Shown piece by piece: positions 1-9,501 of a DNA stretch of 37,261 nucleotides. The stretch is from NCBI GenBank assembly GCA_018827205.1, contig JAHJXZ010000093.1, positions 1 through 37,261 on the forward strand, given 5' to 3'. The notes beneath the pieces are model-generated. The model was not told the DNA's origin, searched no databases, and saw nothing but the letters and a program-made list of their open reading frames with translations. The stretch comes from Gammaproteobacteria bacterium (GTDB lineage Bacteria > Pseudomonadota > Gammaproteobacteria > Pseudomonadales > Pseudomonadaceae). Positions within the stretch are counted from its first letter, which is position 1, and every line of letters begins with the position of its first letter. The translations under genes and the position numbers were made by a program.

Positions 1-2559
1 GGCCAGGCCGAAGGTCACGTACAGCGCGTTGCCTTCCTGCACGAGCTGGCGCGAGGCGCCGGCAAAGTCGTAGGCAAAGCCCGCAGGCGCTTCCTCACGC
101 ATGATCTGCGCAACGGTTTCGACGGCTTCACCCATGCTGACGATCGGTACGCCCTGAATGATCGCTGAGTTGAGCTGTTGGAACTGATTGAGCTGGGTCG
201 GCCGGGCGCGGTCGCTGACCTTGACCAGCGTCGACAGTGCCAGCATCGCGCCGCTTTCGCTTTTCACGTAGTAGCTGCTCAGCCACTCCGGGTTGTCGCG
301 GTAGGCGCGCTCGACCTGGGCAATCACCTTGTAGCTGCGGCCGTCGATGGTGAAACGGTTGATCTCACCTTCACCGAGCAGGCTGGCCAGGGTCAGACCG
401 AGGTCTTCCATCGATACGCCCATTTGCGCGGCTTTCTCGCGGTCGATTTCCACTACCACTTCTGGCTTATCGAAGGCCAGGTCAACGTCGAGGAAGGCAA
501 ACTTGCCCGACTCTACGGCGCGTGTTTTGACCTTCTCAGCCACCTGCAGCAGTGACTGGTAGTCGCTTGGGGTATTGATCACGAACTGGAACGGCAGGCC
601 TTCACCCGTGCCCGGTAGGGACGGCAGGTTGAAACCAAAGATCTGCAGGCCGGCAATTTGTGACAGGCGACCTTGTACCTCCGGCAGGATCTCCATTTGC
701 GTGCGCTCGCGCTCGTTCCACGGTGTCATCAGAAAACCACCGATACCCGACTGCACGCCGTTGAAGCCGTTGATCTGGAACGAGGAGTAGTACTCGGGGA
801 ACTCCTTGAAGATGCTGACGAATTCATCGGTGTACTTGTTCAGGTACTCCAGGTTGGTTGGCTGCGGCGCGTTGGCGATCATGAAAATGATGCCCTGGTC
901 TTCTTCCGGGGCCAGTTCGCTTTTAGTGAACTTGAGCAGCACCGGGATCAGGCACATGACGATTACCGCAAACACCAGCACCACTGGGCGAGTGTCCAGG
1001 GTGCCGTGCAGGGCGCGCTGATAGCGTTTCTTGAGCTTGTCGAAGATTTGGTCGAGCTTGTGTGCGAGGCCCGACGGATTTTCCTCGTGACGCAGCAGCT
1101 TGGCGCACATCATCGGTGACAGGGTCAGGGCGACGATGCCAGAGATGATCACGGCGCCGGCCAGGGTCAGGGCAAACTCCTTGAACAGCGCGCCGGTGAG
1201 ACCTTCAAGGAAGCCTATCGGCGCGTACACCGCCGCCAGGGTGATGGTCATCGACACCACCGGTACGGCGATTTCCCGAGCGCCTTCGATGGCCGCATCG
1301 AACGGCGTTTTGCCTTCCTCGATATGCCGGTGGATGTTTTCCACCACGACGATGGCGTCGTCCACCACCAGGCCGATCGCCAGCACCATGGCCAGCAGGG
1401 TCAGCAGATTGATCGAGTAGCCCATCAGCTGCATAAAGAACATCACGCCGATCATCGACAGCGGGATGGTGATCACCGGGATCAGCACCGAGCGGAACGC
1501 GCCGAGGAACAGGAACACCACCACAATCACGATCAGCACCGCTTCGCCGAGGGTCTTCACCACCTCATCGATTGAGGCCTGGATAAACAGCGTGGCGTCA
1601 TAGGCGATGGAGACTTTCAGGTTCGGCGGCAGCTGCGCTTCAAGGTCCGGCAAGACCTTACGCACCTCTTTGATCACGTCCAGCGGGTTGGCCCCAGGCG
1701 TGCCTTTGATGGCGATGTACACCGAGGGGGTGCCATCGAAGGAGCTGATCGCATCGTAGCTTTCTGCGCCCATCTCGACCCGCGCCACATCGCGGATCAG
1801 CACGCGGCTGTCGCCCACGGTCTTCAGCGGGATGGCGGCAAAAGCCTCGGCCGACTTGAGGTCGGTTTCGGCATTGATGCTGGTGACCACGTACTCGCCT
1901 TTTACTTCACCCGCAGCCGCGAGGAAGTTGTACTTGCGCACGGCGTCATTCACGTCGCCGGCGGTCACGCCGTAGGCGCCCATCTTCACCGGGTCCAGCC
2001 ACAAACGCATGGCAAACACCTGATTGCCGAGAATTTCGGCCTCGGCCATGCCGGGCAGGGTGGCCAGCTTGGGCTGGATGACCCGCGACAGGTAGTCGGT
2101 GATCTGCGGGTTGCTCAGTTCCTGGCTATAGAAGCTGATGTACATCAGTGCCGTGGAGTCGGCGGCTTCCTTGCTTAGTACCGGGTCTTCGGCATCCTGC
2201 GGCAGCTGGTTCTTCACCTCGTTGGCCTTGGCCAGTAGTTCGGTGAACAGGCGGTCGCTATTGGCACCGATGCGCGCATAGATCGAGATGATCGACACAT
2301 TCTGCCGGCTTACCGAGGTCATGTAATCAATGCCGTCGGCGCTGGCCAGGCTCTGTTGTAGCGGCTGGGTGATATAGCCCTGGATGGTCTCGGCATTGGC
2401 CCCGGGGTAAGCCGTGGTCACCGTGATCAGGGCGTTTTCCATCTGCGGGTACTGGCGGATGGTCAGTTTGCTGAATGCTTGGAAACCAAGCAGGATGATC
2501 AACAGACTGACCACGGTCGCCAATACCGGGCGACGGATAAAGGGATCAGTAAAAGCCAT
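1..2559 (-). CDS. mexW: RND multidrug efflux permease MexW (C-terminus off window)
   Basis: Inner-membrane proton-driven drug exporter of the RND/HAE-1 family, which works with a periplasmic adaptor (the next gene upstream) and an outer-membrane channel not encoded here. The window holds the first 853 codons of a protein normally about 1020 residues long; the frame is open to base 1. Visible are TM1 (about residues 11-28), the large periplasmic porter loop, and the TM4 proton-relay pair Asp400-Asp401 in VLAIGLVVDDAIVVVEN, followed by the amphipathic segment and the start of the second porter loop. ATG at 2559 has AAGGAA seven bases upstream and lies 27 bases after the adaptor gene, so the two are one operon. 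The N-terminus MAFTDPFIRRPVLA and the gene order (icmP set then mexVW) point to MexW; this assignment rests on recalled sequence and synteny. Another HAE-1 permease is the alternative. Confidence 0.85.
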   Translation of the reverse strand, partial: MAFTDPFIRRPVLATVVSLLIILLGFQAFSKLTIRQYPQMENALITVTTAYPGANAETIQGYITQPLQQSLASADGIDYMTSVSRQNVSIISIYARIGANSDRLFTELLAKANEVKNQLPQDAEDPVLSKEAADSTALMYISFYSQELSNPQITDYLSRVIQPKLATLPGMAEAEILGNQVFAMRLWLDPVKMGAYGVTAGDVNDAVRKYNFLAAAGEVKGEYVVTSINAETDLKSAEAFAAIPLKTVGDSRVLIRDVARVEMGAESYDAISSFDGTPSVYIAIKGTPGANPLDVIKEVRKVLPDLEAQLPPNLKVSIAYDATLFIQASIDEVVKTLGEAVLIVIVVVFLFLGAFRSVLIPVITIPLSMIGVMFFMQLMGYSINLLTLLAMVLAIGLVVDDAIVVVENIHRHIEEGKTPFDAAIEGAREIAVPVVSMTITLAAVYAPIGFLEGLTGALFKEFALTLAGAVIISGIVALTLSPMMCAKLLRHEENPSGLAHKLDQIFDKLKKRYQRALHGTLDTRPVVLVFAVIVMCLIPVLLKFTKSELAPEEDQGIIFMIANAPQPTNLEYLNKYTDEFVSIFKEFPEYYSSFQINGFNGVQSGIGGFLMTPWNERERTQMEILPEVQGRLSQIAGLQIFGFNLPSLPGTGEGLPFQFVINTPSDYQSLLQVAEKVKTRAVESGKFAFLDVDLAFDKPEVVVEIDREKAAQMGVSMEDLGLTLASLLGEGEINRFTIDGRSYKVIAQVERAYRDNPEWLSSYYVKSESGAMLALSTLVKVSDRARPTQLNQFQQLNSAIIQGVPIVSMGEAVETVAQIMREEAPAGFAYDFAGASRQLVQEGNALYVTFGLA

Positions 2560-2586
2560 AAATAAATTCCTTTGAGCCTGCCTCGA

Positions 2587-3717
2587 TTACTCGACGCTTG
2601 GCTTGGCCTCGGCATTGGCGATGCTGACGTGAGCGCCGTTATCCAGCTTCAGCTGGCCAGCGGATACCACCTGTTCACCGGCCTGCAGCCCCTTGCTAAT
2701 CACTACCTGGCCTTCACGGCGCTCGCCGGTCTCGATGAAGCGGCGTTCTACCACCAGTTCGGCCTGACCTTTGTCGTCTTTGACCACCTGGCCGTCTTCG
2801 CCCTTTTTCTCGCCGATCACATACACCGAATTGCCATACAGGGTGTAGGTGATAGCAGTTTCAGGAACGACGATGACGTTCTGCTCGCCTGGCAGCAGCA
2901 CTTCCAGGTTGGCGAACATGCCGGGCAGCAGTTTGTTATCCAGGTTGACCAGCATGGCGCGCACTTGCACGTTACGGGTGGTGTCTTCGACCTTGGGGTT
3001 GATCGCGGTGATTTCGCCTTCAAACATCTCGCTCGGGTAAGCCGCTACGCTGAAACGCACACGCTCGCCGATGGCCAGCTTGGGCACGGCCTGCTCGGGC
3101 AGGAAGAAGTCGACGAAGAGCTTGCTCAGGTCCTGCAAGGTGGCGATGGTGGTACCTGAGGACAGGTAGTCACCGACGTCGACCTGGCGAATGCCGATGG
3201 TGCCGGCAAACGGCGCGGTGATGCGCTTCTTCGCCAGCATGGCTTTCAGCTGGGCAACGCTGGCGTTGGCTTTCTGCAAGCTGGCGGAAAGGCGGTCGAA
3301 CTCGCTTTTCGAGATGCTCTGGCGATTGACCAGGCTGCGGCCGCGCTCATATTCAACGCGTGCCAGGCCCAGTTCGGCCTCGGCGGTGGCCAGACTGGCC
3401 TGCTCGACATCGCTGTCCATCTGGATCAGCGGCTGCTGCAGGGTGACCTGCTCGCCGGAGCGGAACAGCACCTGCTGCACGGTGCCGCCGACCTCTACGG
3501 TCAGGTCAACGCCCTGGAAGGCCTTGAGCGTGCCGATGGCTGGCAGGCGACCCTGCCACGGGCGTTCTGCTGCCGTCGCGGCATCGATGCTGATGGCCGG
3601 TTGCGGCGCTGAGAACATCTGCACTTGTTGGTAGATGGAGAAGCCTTTGTAGGCGGCGAGGGCGAGTACCACGACGAGTACCGCGCCGAGCATAAATAGC
3701 ATGCGGCGGAGCAACAT
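2587..3717 (-). CDS. mexV: RND efflux periplasmic adaptor MexV
   Basis: Membrane-fusion (adaptor) subunit linking the RND permease to an outer-membrane channel. I chose ATG 3717 (376 residues): AAGGAA sits seven bases before it, and the longer frame to 3735 would need a TTG inside that Shine-Dalgarno region. Residues 1-27 form an N-terminal signal anchor with no lipobox cysteine. A biotinyl-lipoyl half-motif follows (about residues 60-95, VGGTVQQVLFRSGEQV), then an alpha-hairpin (about 95-155), the second lipoyl half (ITAPFAGTIGIRQVDVGDYL) and beta-barrel/MP domains. The 376-residue length matches what I recall for MexV. It is first gene of a two-gene operon with mexW; no outer-membrane factor is present, consistent with use of a channel encoded elsewhere (OprM in P. 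aeruginosa, from the literature). Confidence 0.85.
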   Translation of the reverse strand: MLLRRMLFMLGAVLVVVLALAAYKGFSIYQQVQMFSAPQPAISIDAATAAERPWQGRLPAIGTLKAFQGVDLTVEVGGTVQQVLFRSGEQVTLQQPLIQMDSDVEQASLATAEAELGLARVEYERGRSLVNRQSISKSEFDRLSASLQKANASVAQLKAMLAKKRITAPFAGTIGIRQVDVGDYLSSGTTIATLQDLSKLFVDFFLPEQAVPKLAIGERVRFSVAAYPSEMFEGEITAINPKVEDTTRNVQVRAMLVNLDNKLLPGMFANLEVLLPGEQNVIVVPETAITYTLYGNSVYVIGEKKGEDGQVVKDDKGQAELVVERRFIETGERREGQVVISKGLQAGEQVVSAGQLKLDNGAHVSIANAEAKPSVE

Positions 3718-3857
3718 ATTCCGGTTCCTTGGCAAGGCGGTTGAGTAGCCTGGGAATAGGCAAGAGGGGCACAGTAGACCTCGCGCAAAGGCCTGTCAAA
3801 GATTCGCATTCACACGGAAAAGTTGTGCAAAAGCTGGCTTATTGATCAAGCGCTTTC

Positions 3858-3893
3858 TAATAAAAATGCCAGCATTTGCTGGCATTTTTATTA
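3858..3893. terminator. Bidirectional intrinsic terminator (17-bp perfect stem)
   Basis: TAATAAAAATGCCAGCA, a TT loop, then its exact reverse complement. A- and T-rich flanks make it usable on either strand. It lies 12 bases after the stop codon of the minus-strand chemoreceptor gene and so should end that transcript, separating it from the mexVW promoter region (3718-3857). Confidence 0.9.
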
Positions 3894-3905
3894 CTGCTTG
3901 TTGGG

Positions 3906-5531
3906 TCAGGCGCTGAGGCGCTGAGTCACCTCACTGAGTTGCCCGGACAGGTTATGCAAATTCTGTCCGGCGGTTTCGGTGCGCTGCACATTCTCCTGGT
4001 TGGCCGTGGCAATCGCGGTGATTTCGGTGAGGTTGCGTGAGATGTCCTCAGCCACAGAGGTTTGTTCTTCAGCAGCGGTGGCAATCTGCCGATTCATGTC
4101 GCGGATCGCTTCCACTGCACTGGTGATCAGTTGCAGTGTGGCGCCGGCCTCGGTCACTTGGGTCACGCCTTCCTCGCTGCGTTGCTGGCCGCTTTCAATC
4201 GCACGTACGGCATTGACAGCTCCGGTTTGCACGGTGTCGATGATCTGGTGGATTTCTGCGGTGGATTCGGCCGTACGCTGCGCCAGCGTGCGTACTTCGT
4301 CGGCCACTACGGCAAAACCGCGGCCCTGTTCGCCGGCGCGTGCGGCTTCAATGGCGGCATTGAGGGCGAGCAGGTTGGTTTGTTCGGCAATGCCGCGAAT
4401 CACTTCCAGCACCTTGCCGATGCGCCCGCTGTCCGCTTCCAGCCGGCGGATGACCTCAGAGGTATTGCTGATTTCGCCACGGATATCGGTGATGGTTTTG
4501 ATGGTTGCCTGCATCACAGTCTCGCCCTGGCGTGCGGCGCTGTCGGCGTCATCGGCGGCATTTGCTGCTTCAGCCGCATGGCGCGCCACTTCCTGAGCGG
4601 TGGCGGACATTTCGTGCATAGCGGTAGCGACCTGATCGGTGCGCGAGAACTGCTCGCGAGTGCCCTGGGCCATCAGCGTGGCGATGGAGTTGAGCTCGCC
4701 ACTGGCGGTATCGAGGTCAGCGGTGCTGCGCTTCAGGCGGGTAAAGGTGTCGGAGAGGAAGTCGCGCAGGATATTAGCCGCTACTGCCAGGTTGCCCAGC
4801 TCGTCTTGACGAGTGGCATCGACATGCTTATCGAAGTTGCCCTTGCTGAGCTGAGCAATATGATCAATTAGCTCACGGATCGGGTTGATCAGGTTGCGGT
4901 TGATCAGCCAAATACTGAGCAGCGCGATCACCACTGTGGCGCCGAGCATCAGCAGGGTGCCGTAGGTGATGGTGCGGTCGGCCGAGGCATTGATCATGCT
5001 GGCCTGCTCCAGGCTCTGCGTGTGCAGCTCGCTGGACAGTGCCTCCAATTGCTGGGCGGTGTTGCGGTCGATGCCGGAGACTGCCTTGTCGCCGACAGCG
5101 GCGTCACCTCCGGCAGCGACAAAGGCATCGCGACCTTTGCGGTAGTTGGCGCCGAGTGTTTGGTGTTCGCTGCGCAACGCATCGACTTTGGTTTTCAGGG
5201 CGCGGTCAGCGCTGGCCAGTTCACTCAATTTGCCCAGTAAGTCCTGGACCTTGCGCTCTTGCGCTTCAAACTGGCCCCAGTATTTGTCCAGTTGGGCTTT
5301 GTCGCTGCCACGTAGCAGGACGTTTTTCCACTCCTGAACCTGGGTCTTGAAGTTCAGGTTGGTCGAGTCGATCAGTGTCGAGGCCTCCAGTGGGCCTTCC
5401 AGCAGGCCGCGATAGGCCTGCATACCGCTGGACAGGAAGCTGAAACAGGCCAGTGCCGTGACCAGAATCAGCGCGAGGCTGCCACCGAGCAGGGCGAGGA
5501 TTTGCGCGCGCAAGGATTTTTGCAGAAACAT
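3906..5531 (-). CDS. Methyl-accepting chemotaxis protein (541 aa, helical sensor domain)
   Basis: Transmembrane chemoreceptor that signals through CheW/CheA. The start at 5531 gives [10 protein letters not shown] with AGGGG eight bases upstream; the longer frame to 5576 adds 15 residues without a site. Order: TM1 about residues 10-34; a periplasmic, predicted helical bundle of about 150 residues; TM2 about 188-211; HAMP about 213-265; methylation helices; and the highly conserved hairpin tip ([20 protein letters not shown] and [15 protein letters not shown]). The ligand is not deducible. It is monocistronic: the terminator 3858-3893 follows and 191 bases separate it from the gene upstream. 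In the recalled P. aeruginosa order mexV directly neighbours the DUF1513 gene, so this receptor looks like an insertion relative to that genome. Confidence 0.93.
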   Translation of the reverse strand: MFLQKSLRAQILALLGGSLALILVTALACFSFLSSGMQAYRGLLEGPLEASTLIDSTNLNFKTQVQEWKNVLLRGSDKAQLDKYWGQFEAQERKVQDLLGKLSELASADRALKTKVDALRSEHQTLGANYRKGRDAFVAAGGDAAVGDKAVSGIDRNTAQQLEALSSELHTQSLEQASMINASADRTITYGTLLMLGATVVIALLSIWLINRNLINPIRELIDHIAQLSKGNFDKHVDATRQDELGNLAVAANILRDFLSDTFTRLKRSTADLDTASGELNSIATLMAQGTREQFSRTDQVATAMHEMSATAQEVARHAAEAANAADDADSAARQGETVMQATIKTITDIRGEISNTSEVIRRLEADSGRIGKVLEVIRGIAEQTNLLALNAAIEAARAGEQGRGFAVVADEVRTLAQRTAESTAEIHQIIDTVQTGAVNAVRAIESGQQRSEEGVTQVTEAGATLQLITSAVEAIRDMNRQIATAAEEQTSVAEDISRNLTEITAIATANQENVQRTETAGQNLHNLSGQLSEVTQRLSA

Positions 5532-5722
5532 GAGTGATACCCCTGGGTATGGAAGGCGGGATGCCAGTGACGCCAAACGCGCCCTAACTGCGAAGATCCC
5601 TATCGACTGGTATCGGCTGGGCCGGAGTGCCTGGAAGCAGCGGCTAGCTAGGAGTATAGATCGGCTCTGCGGCAGCGTTCTTTAGCGTGCCGCAGGCGTG
5701 TTACAAATTCAGAGGCGGGCGT

Positions 5723-6823
5723 TTAGACCAGGCGCAGGTGGTTGTCCCACAGGCCTGCGGGGAGTTGCAGTGGCTGGCTGCTGATCTGGGCGCTGCGGCA
5801 GTCATATAGACGACAACGGCCGACGCCGCTGCTGACTACAAAGCCGTCGGCCACCGCGCCGACACCGGCGCAGTCCGCCAGGGGCACATCCAGACGCAGT
5901 TCGGCGCTGTCCAGGTCCCAGATAAACACCCGATTGCCACGCGGTGCGGTCAGCGCCAGCAGGCGCAGTTCGCTATGGATCGCCACGCTGGCGGTGTACT
6001 GGCTCATCAGCTGGCGCTGCGCATTGGCCACCGGGAAGTGTTGGAAGGGCTGGCCAGGGCGTTTGATCGCGAGTAGCGGCACCACATCGCTTATTTCGCC
6101 CATATATTGCTGACCGGTCACCAGGGTGCCGTCGCTGGCCACGGCCATATGGCGCACGCTGTTCATCCGCTCTGGCAGCTGCTCCTTGCTGATCAGGCTG
6201 CCGTCGCGGCGCAGCAGCACCAGGCTGGATTGCATGGCATCAAGGTTCATTTCCACCCGGCTGTCGGCCTCGGTGCGGATGCCGCCGTTGGCCACCGCCA
6301 GGGTTTCACCGTCTGGCAGCCAGAGCAGCTGGTGCGGCCCGATGCCGTGGGTCGACAGTTCGCTGCTGCGCAATAACTGTTCACCTTGCAGGCGATAGAC
6401 ACCGAGTACGCCGCGGCCGGGATCGGAGGTGTCGTTTTCGGTGGCATACAGCCATTCGCCGTCCTTGTGGAACACCGCATGGCCGTAGAAGTGGCGCTGC
6501 TTGGGTGAGTTCAGGGTCTGCAGCAGGCGACCGTCGCGGGTGTCGATCAGATAGCTCTGGGTGCTCGGGCGGCGGCCGACAAACAGTGCCATCGGCAAAA
6601 ACGGGTGGCCGATAACATCGTGGCAGCGCTCGCTGACCTGGGTGGCAAACGCCTGGCTCCCATCCAGCCGGTAGCCCACCGCAAAGTGCTTGCCGGCGCT
6701 GTCGTTGCGCGCCGACAACAGCAGCGGCTGCGCGCCACTGTGCATCAGCGTCCAGCCGCCCAGAGCGCTCGCGGCCAATGCCGTGCCAGTAAGACCAAGA
6801 AAGGTTCGGCGCTTCATCTGCAT
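5723..6823 (-). CDS. DUF1513 protein, Tat-type signal, last gene of iron-linked operon
   Basis: Protein of 366 residues with an N-terminal twin-arginine motif (KRRTFLGLTG, residues 4-13) followed by a hydrophobic stretch (about 14-28), so probably exported folded. The rest reads as repeated beta-strand units with Gly/Asp turns, in keeping with the predicted beta-propeller fold of DUF1513; no enzymatic motif is evident. It starts three bases after the stop of the second imelysin gene with GGTGA upstream, so it is translationally linked. An internal ATG two codons later (6817) is the other possible start. Its homologue in P. aeruginosa (PA4373 from memory) closes the same icmP-linked gene set. 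The role in iron metabolism is inferred only from context. Confidence 0.85.
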   Translation of the reverse strand: MQMKRRTFLGLTGTALAASALGGWTLMHSGAQPLLLSARNDSAGKHFAVGYRLDGSQAFATQVSERCHDVIGHPFLPMALFVGRRPSTQSYLIDTRDGRLLQTLNSPKQRHFYGHAVFHKDGEWLYATENDTSDPGRGVLGVYRLQGEQLLRSSELSTHGIGPHQLLWLPDGETLAVANGGIRTEADSRVEMNLDAMQSSLVLLRRDGSLISKEQLPERMNSVRHMAVASDGTLVTGQQYMGEISDVVPLLAIKRPGQPFQHFPVANAQRQLMSQYTASVAIHSELRLLALTAPRGNRVFIWDLDSAELRLDVPLADCAGVGAVADGFVVSSGVGRCRLYDCRSAQISSQPLQLPAGLWDNHLRLV

Positions 6824-6826
6824 GGC

Positions 6827-7888
6827 TCAGTCACCGTCATGGGCGTTAAAGCCCAGTTGGATGCCCAGGGTTTTTGCCAGCTCTGACTCATGCAACCGGT
6901 GCAAGGCATTCAGGCTGTCATACAGGGCGTTCAGCTCAGTGCGACCGGCTTCGTCGCTCAGCAGCTCGCCGAGCGGACGCTGCGCGGCAGCGAGGCGCTG
7001 ACGGGTGTCGCTGTAGGCGGCATTGATGCGCTGTTTCAGCTCGGCGTGATCACTGTTGAGTAGCGCCTGAATGCCATCCTGTTCAGCGCCCAGCCAGATA
7101 CGTTCGGCACTGGCCAGGCTGGCGGCGAGATTGGCCAGGCTGGCTTTGCTGCGCCAGGCTTCGGCTTGATAGGGTTGCGGCTGGCCTTTGCTCTGGCGAC
7201 CGAGTGGCGTGCCAAGTTTCTTCTTCAGCCCGTCGATGGCGCTGACCTGAGTGCGCAGCAGTTCGGCCACCGCTTCGGGGGCTTCGGCGTAGCGCGCGTT
7301 GGGGAAGCTCTTGAGCAGCGCGGCCATGCCATCCTTGGCTTGCCACTGGCTCAGCACATCGGCGGCGAGCACTTGCTGGTGCTGGCCGATGGCGACGATC
7401 AACGGGCAATAGCGGGTTTTCTGTTCGGCGACGTTCAGGTCGATGGCTGAGTCGAACAGCAGGTATTCATAGGCGGTCAGGCCTTGCACAACGACGCTGG
7501 ATTTATCCAGATCGGCCGGGGTCAACTCGGGCTTGCTGTTGATCAGCGCTTCAACCTGACGTGCTACCAGGTTCTTCTTGTCCGGCCAGAACTGCACTTG
7601 CCAGGCGCGGTTACCTTCCGCCAACGGGCCGAAAGCCACCGGCTGCACGGCGGCCCAGGCGCTCTGCGCGCTGGCAAAGGCCTGGCGGGCGTCGACGAGG
7701 GGCTGCTGACCTGCGCAGAAGGCCTGGCCGCTGGCAGCCAGTTGGCGGTCGGCTTCGCTCCAGGCGCTGTAGAGCGGCAGCAACACGCCATCGGTAAGCG
7801 CGCGGCTGACCTGCTGCTGCGGGTCGCTTGGGCTGCAGGCGGTGAGCGTGAGGCTGAGCAGGGCGAGCGTGAGGGGTGAGCGAATCAT
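6827..7888 (-). CDS. Imelysin-family lipoprotein lacking the motif histidine
   Basis: Predicted lipoprotein of 353 residues: signal peptide with lipobox LTAC (Cys18), then an all-helical imelysin-like domain. Imelysins carry a GxHxxE signature; here the equivalent segment is GLTAYEYLLF (residues 136-145), keeping Gly136 and Glu141 but with Thr138 in place of His. The upstream icmP product has the full motif. The start lies ten bases after the DUF1111 stop codon, with GGAG between, so the three genes 9314 to 5723 form one operon. The family is tied to iron uptake and surface metal handling; the altered signature suggests a structural or partner role rather than a copy of IcmP. Homologous by position to PA4372 (recalled). 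Confidence 0.85.
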   Translation of the reverse strand: MIRSPLTLALLSLTLTACSPSDPQQQVSRALTDGVLLPLYSAWSEADRQLAASGQAFCAGQQPLVDARQAFASAQSAWAAVQPVAFGPLAEGNRAWQVQFWPDKKNLVARQVEALINSKPELTPADLDKSSVVVQGLTAYEYLLFDSAIDLNVAEQKTRYCPLIVAIGQHQQVLAADVLSQWQAKDGMAALLKSFPNARYAEAPEAVAELLRTQVSAIDGLKKKLGTPLGRQSKGQPQPYQAEAWRSKASLANLAASLASAERIWLGAEQDGIQALLNSDHAELKQRINAAYSDTRQRLAAAQRPLGELLSDEAGRTELNALYDSLNALHRLHESELAKTLGIQLGFNAHDGD

Positions 7889-7898
7889 CTACAGCTCC

Positions 7899-9314
7899 TT
7901 ACAACGAGTTCAGGAAAGCCAACAGCGCGCTGCGCTCGTTGGCATTGAAAGTCATGACCTGCTGCTTGGCCGCATCGGCCTCGCCGCCGTGCCAGAGGAT
8001 GGCCTCCAGCAGGTTGCGCGCTCGGCCGTCATGCAGGAACTGGGTATGGCCGTTGACCGTCTCCGTCAGGCCGATGCCCCACAGTGGCGGGGTGCGCCAC
8101 TCACTGCCGCTGGCGAGAAATTCCGGGCGGTTGTCGGCCAGGCCTGCGCCCATGTCATGCAGCAGCAGGTCGCTGTAGGGGCGGATCAGCTGATTGGCCA
8201 GCTCCGGTTCGGCGGCATCCGCTGCGGTAGTGAATTGCGGGGTATGACAGCCCTGGCAGCCTGCCCGGTAGAACAGGTTCTTGCCAGCGATCACTTGCGG
8301 TGTATCGGCCCCGCGCCGCGCCGGTACTCCGAGGTTGCGGGTGTAAAACAGTATGCTGGCGAGAATGTTGTCGCTGACCTCGGGCTCGCCGCCATGGGGG
8401 GCGCTGCGGCAATCCGTCTGTGCTGCGGTGCAGTTGTCATGGGCAACCAGCGTGCTGGTCAGGCCCATGTCGTTGGCAAAGGCTTCGGCATTCTGCTGGT
8501 TGAGCGTCGGCTGACCGGCCTTCCAGCCGAAACGGCCGAGCACTGTGCGTTGTTGCTCGCGGTCCCAGACCTGGTTGGTGCGCCCGGAAATGCCATCGCC
8601 ATTGCGGTCGTCGGGGTCGGCATTGGCCAGGATCGCCGTTTCGGGAATCGCTTCGAGCAGGCCTAGGCCAATCATCGGCGGGGCGATGCGCGCAGAAAAT
8701 AGTGTGGCGGGATGCAGGTCGCCGTAGCCGAGCTGGCTTATTTCCAGGCTGGGCTTGCGCAGCTCGACTTGTGTGCCATCGGCAAAGCTGACCTGTTGCG
8801 TGCTGTAACGGACGCGCACTTTGCCTTCGGGCGTGGTGCCGGGGTTGGCCATGTCTTGCAGCTGAGCGCCGTAGGTGGGTTCGGCCAGCACGCCAAGGCG
8901 CTGGATAATCTCGGCATGCTCGCTGCCGGCCGGAATCGACAAGCGCACCAGCATGGACGCCGCACTTTGCGCATCAGGTGCTGGAGGATGACCGCGGCCG
9001 TCCTTGATATGACAGTTCTGACAGGCGTTGGTATTGAACAGCGGGCCGAGGCCGTCACGCGCGGTGGTGGTGGCTGGTGCGGTGACCCAGGGGTTGCGAA
9101 AGAAGCTGTTGCCGACGCTGAAATCCAGGCGCCGTGACGGCGACAGATTAGCGGATGGCAGCGAGAAGGCGTTCTGGTCTGCCTTGCGCACGGTGCTGCT
9201 GCCGGCGGACAGGGCTTCGCCTGGCTCGGCTTGGGTGAACTGGGGAGTTTTATCGCAGGCGACCAGGCTAAGGCCCAAGAACAACAGCAGCGCAATGCGA
9301 TGCGGCGCAAACAT
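7899..9314 (-). CDS. Di-haem DUF1111 lipoprotein (thiol-oxidoreductase/MauG-like)
   Basis: Predicted periplasmic lipoprotein of 471 residues, lipobox LVAC with Cys20. Two c-type haem motifs are present: CQNCH (Cys98-His102) and CQGCH (Cys353-His357), the arrangement of the DUF1111 di-haem family distantly related to MauG/cytochrome c peroxidases. An Asp-rich loop DPDDRNGDG (about 233-241) could bind calcium. Sits between two imelysin-like genes as the first gene of the distal trio; a Fur-box-like site (9376-9394) lies in its upstream region. A redox step on iron (ferric/ferrous cycling at the cell surface) is a reasonable inference but is not shown by sequence. The start ATG 9314 has only a weak GGA nine bases upstream. 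Confidence 0.9.
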   Translation of the reverse strand: MFAPHRIALLLFLGLSLVACDKTPQFTQAEPGEALSAGSSTVRKADQNAFSLPSANLSPSRRLDFSVGNSFFRNPWVTAPATTTARDGLGPLFNTNACQNCHIKDGRGHPPAPDAQSAASMLVRLSIPAGSEHAEIIQRLGVLAEPTYGAQLQDMANPGTTPEGKVRVRYSTQQVSFADGTQVELRKPSLEISQLGYGDLHPATLFSARIAPPMIGLGLLEAIPETAILANADPDDRNGDGISGRTNQVWDREQQRTVLGRFGWKAGQPTLNQQNAEAFANDMGLTSTLVAHDNCTAAQTDCRSAPHGGEPEVSDNILASILFYTRNLGVPARRGADTPQVIAGKNLFYRAGCQGCHTPQFTTAADAAEPELANQLIRPYSDLLLHDMGAGLADNRPEFLASGSEWRTPPLWGIGLTETVNGHTQFLHDGRARNLLEAILWHGGEADAAKQQVMTFNANERSALLAFLNSL

Positions 9315-9375
9315 GAAAGGACATCCGCAGCAGAAAAACAGGCGGCTGATCTTAACAGCCTAGCCCGGTTTAAAT

Positions 9376-9394
9376 AAGACGGATTTGCATTATC
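9376..9394 (-). promoter_or_regulatory. Fur-box-like site upstream of DUF1111 operon
   Basis: On the minus strand the 19-mer GATAATGCAAATCCGTCTT matches 13 of 19 positions of the Fur consensus GATAATGATAATCATTATC, including an intact first hexamer. It lies about 60-80 bases before the DUF1111 start, where a promoter is expected. Confidence 0.5.
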
Positions 9395-9420
9395 GGTGGC
9401 GGTCAAAGGTCGCAGGCCAC

Positions 9421-9501
9421 AAAAAATCGCCGGGAGCGATTCTTGACGATGCGTAGCGGCGGCCCCGAGGGGTGCCGCCAAGGATGGCAGGCCACAAAAA
9501 A
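9421..9501 (-). repeat. Dispersed intergenic repeat family 2, copy a
   Basis: Read on the minus strand this 81-base stretch aligns without gaps to 15006-15086 (plus strand) with 65 identities. It begins TTTTTTGTGGCCTGCCATCC, contains a GC-rich hairpin region, CTACGCA, and GCTCCC, and ends in a hairpin plus T-run. The first 15 bases (TTTTTTGTGGCCTGC) recur immediately after its end (about 9412-9426), as if a border were duplicated. Confidence 0.75.
9425..9441 (-). terminator. Terminator-like hairpin at end of repeat 2a
   Basis: Minus strand AATCGC, loop TCCCG, GCGATT followed by a T-run. Second of two consecutive minus-strand terminators after icmP; the other copy of the repeat family keeps a hairpin here with a different stem. 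Confidence 0.6.

Noticed and set aside
4062..4871. 269-codon plus-strand frame
   Set aside because: Antisense to the conserved HAMP and signalling region of the chemoreceptor gene.
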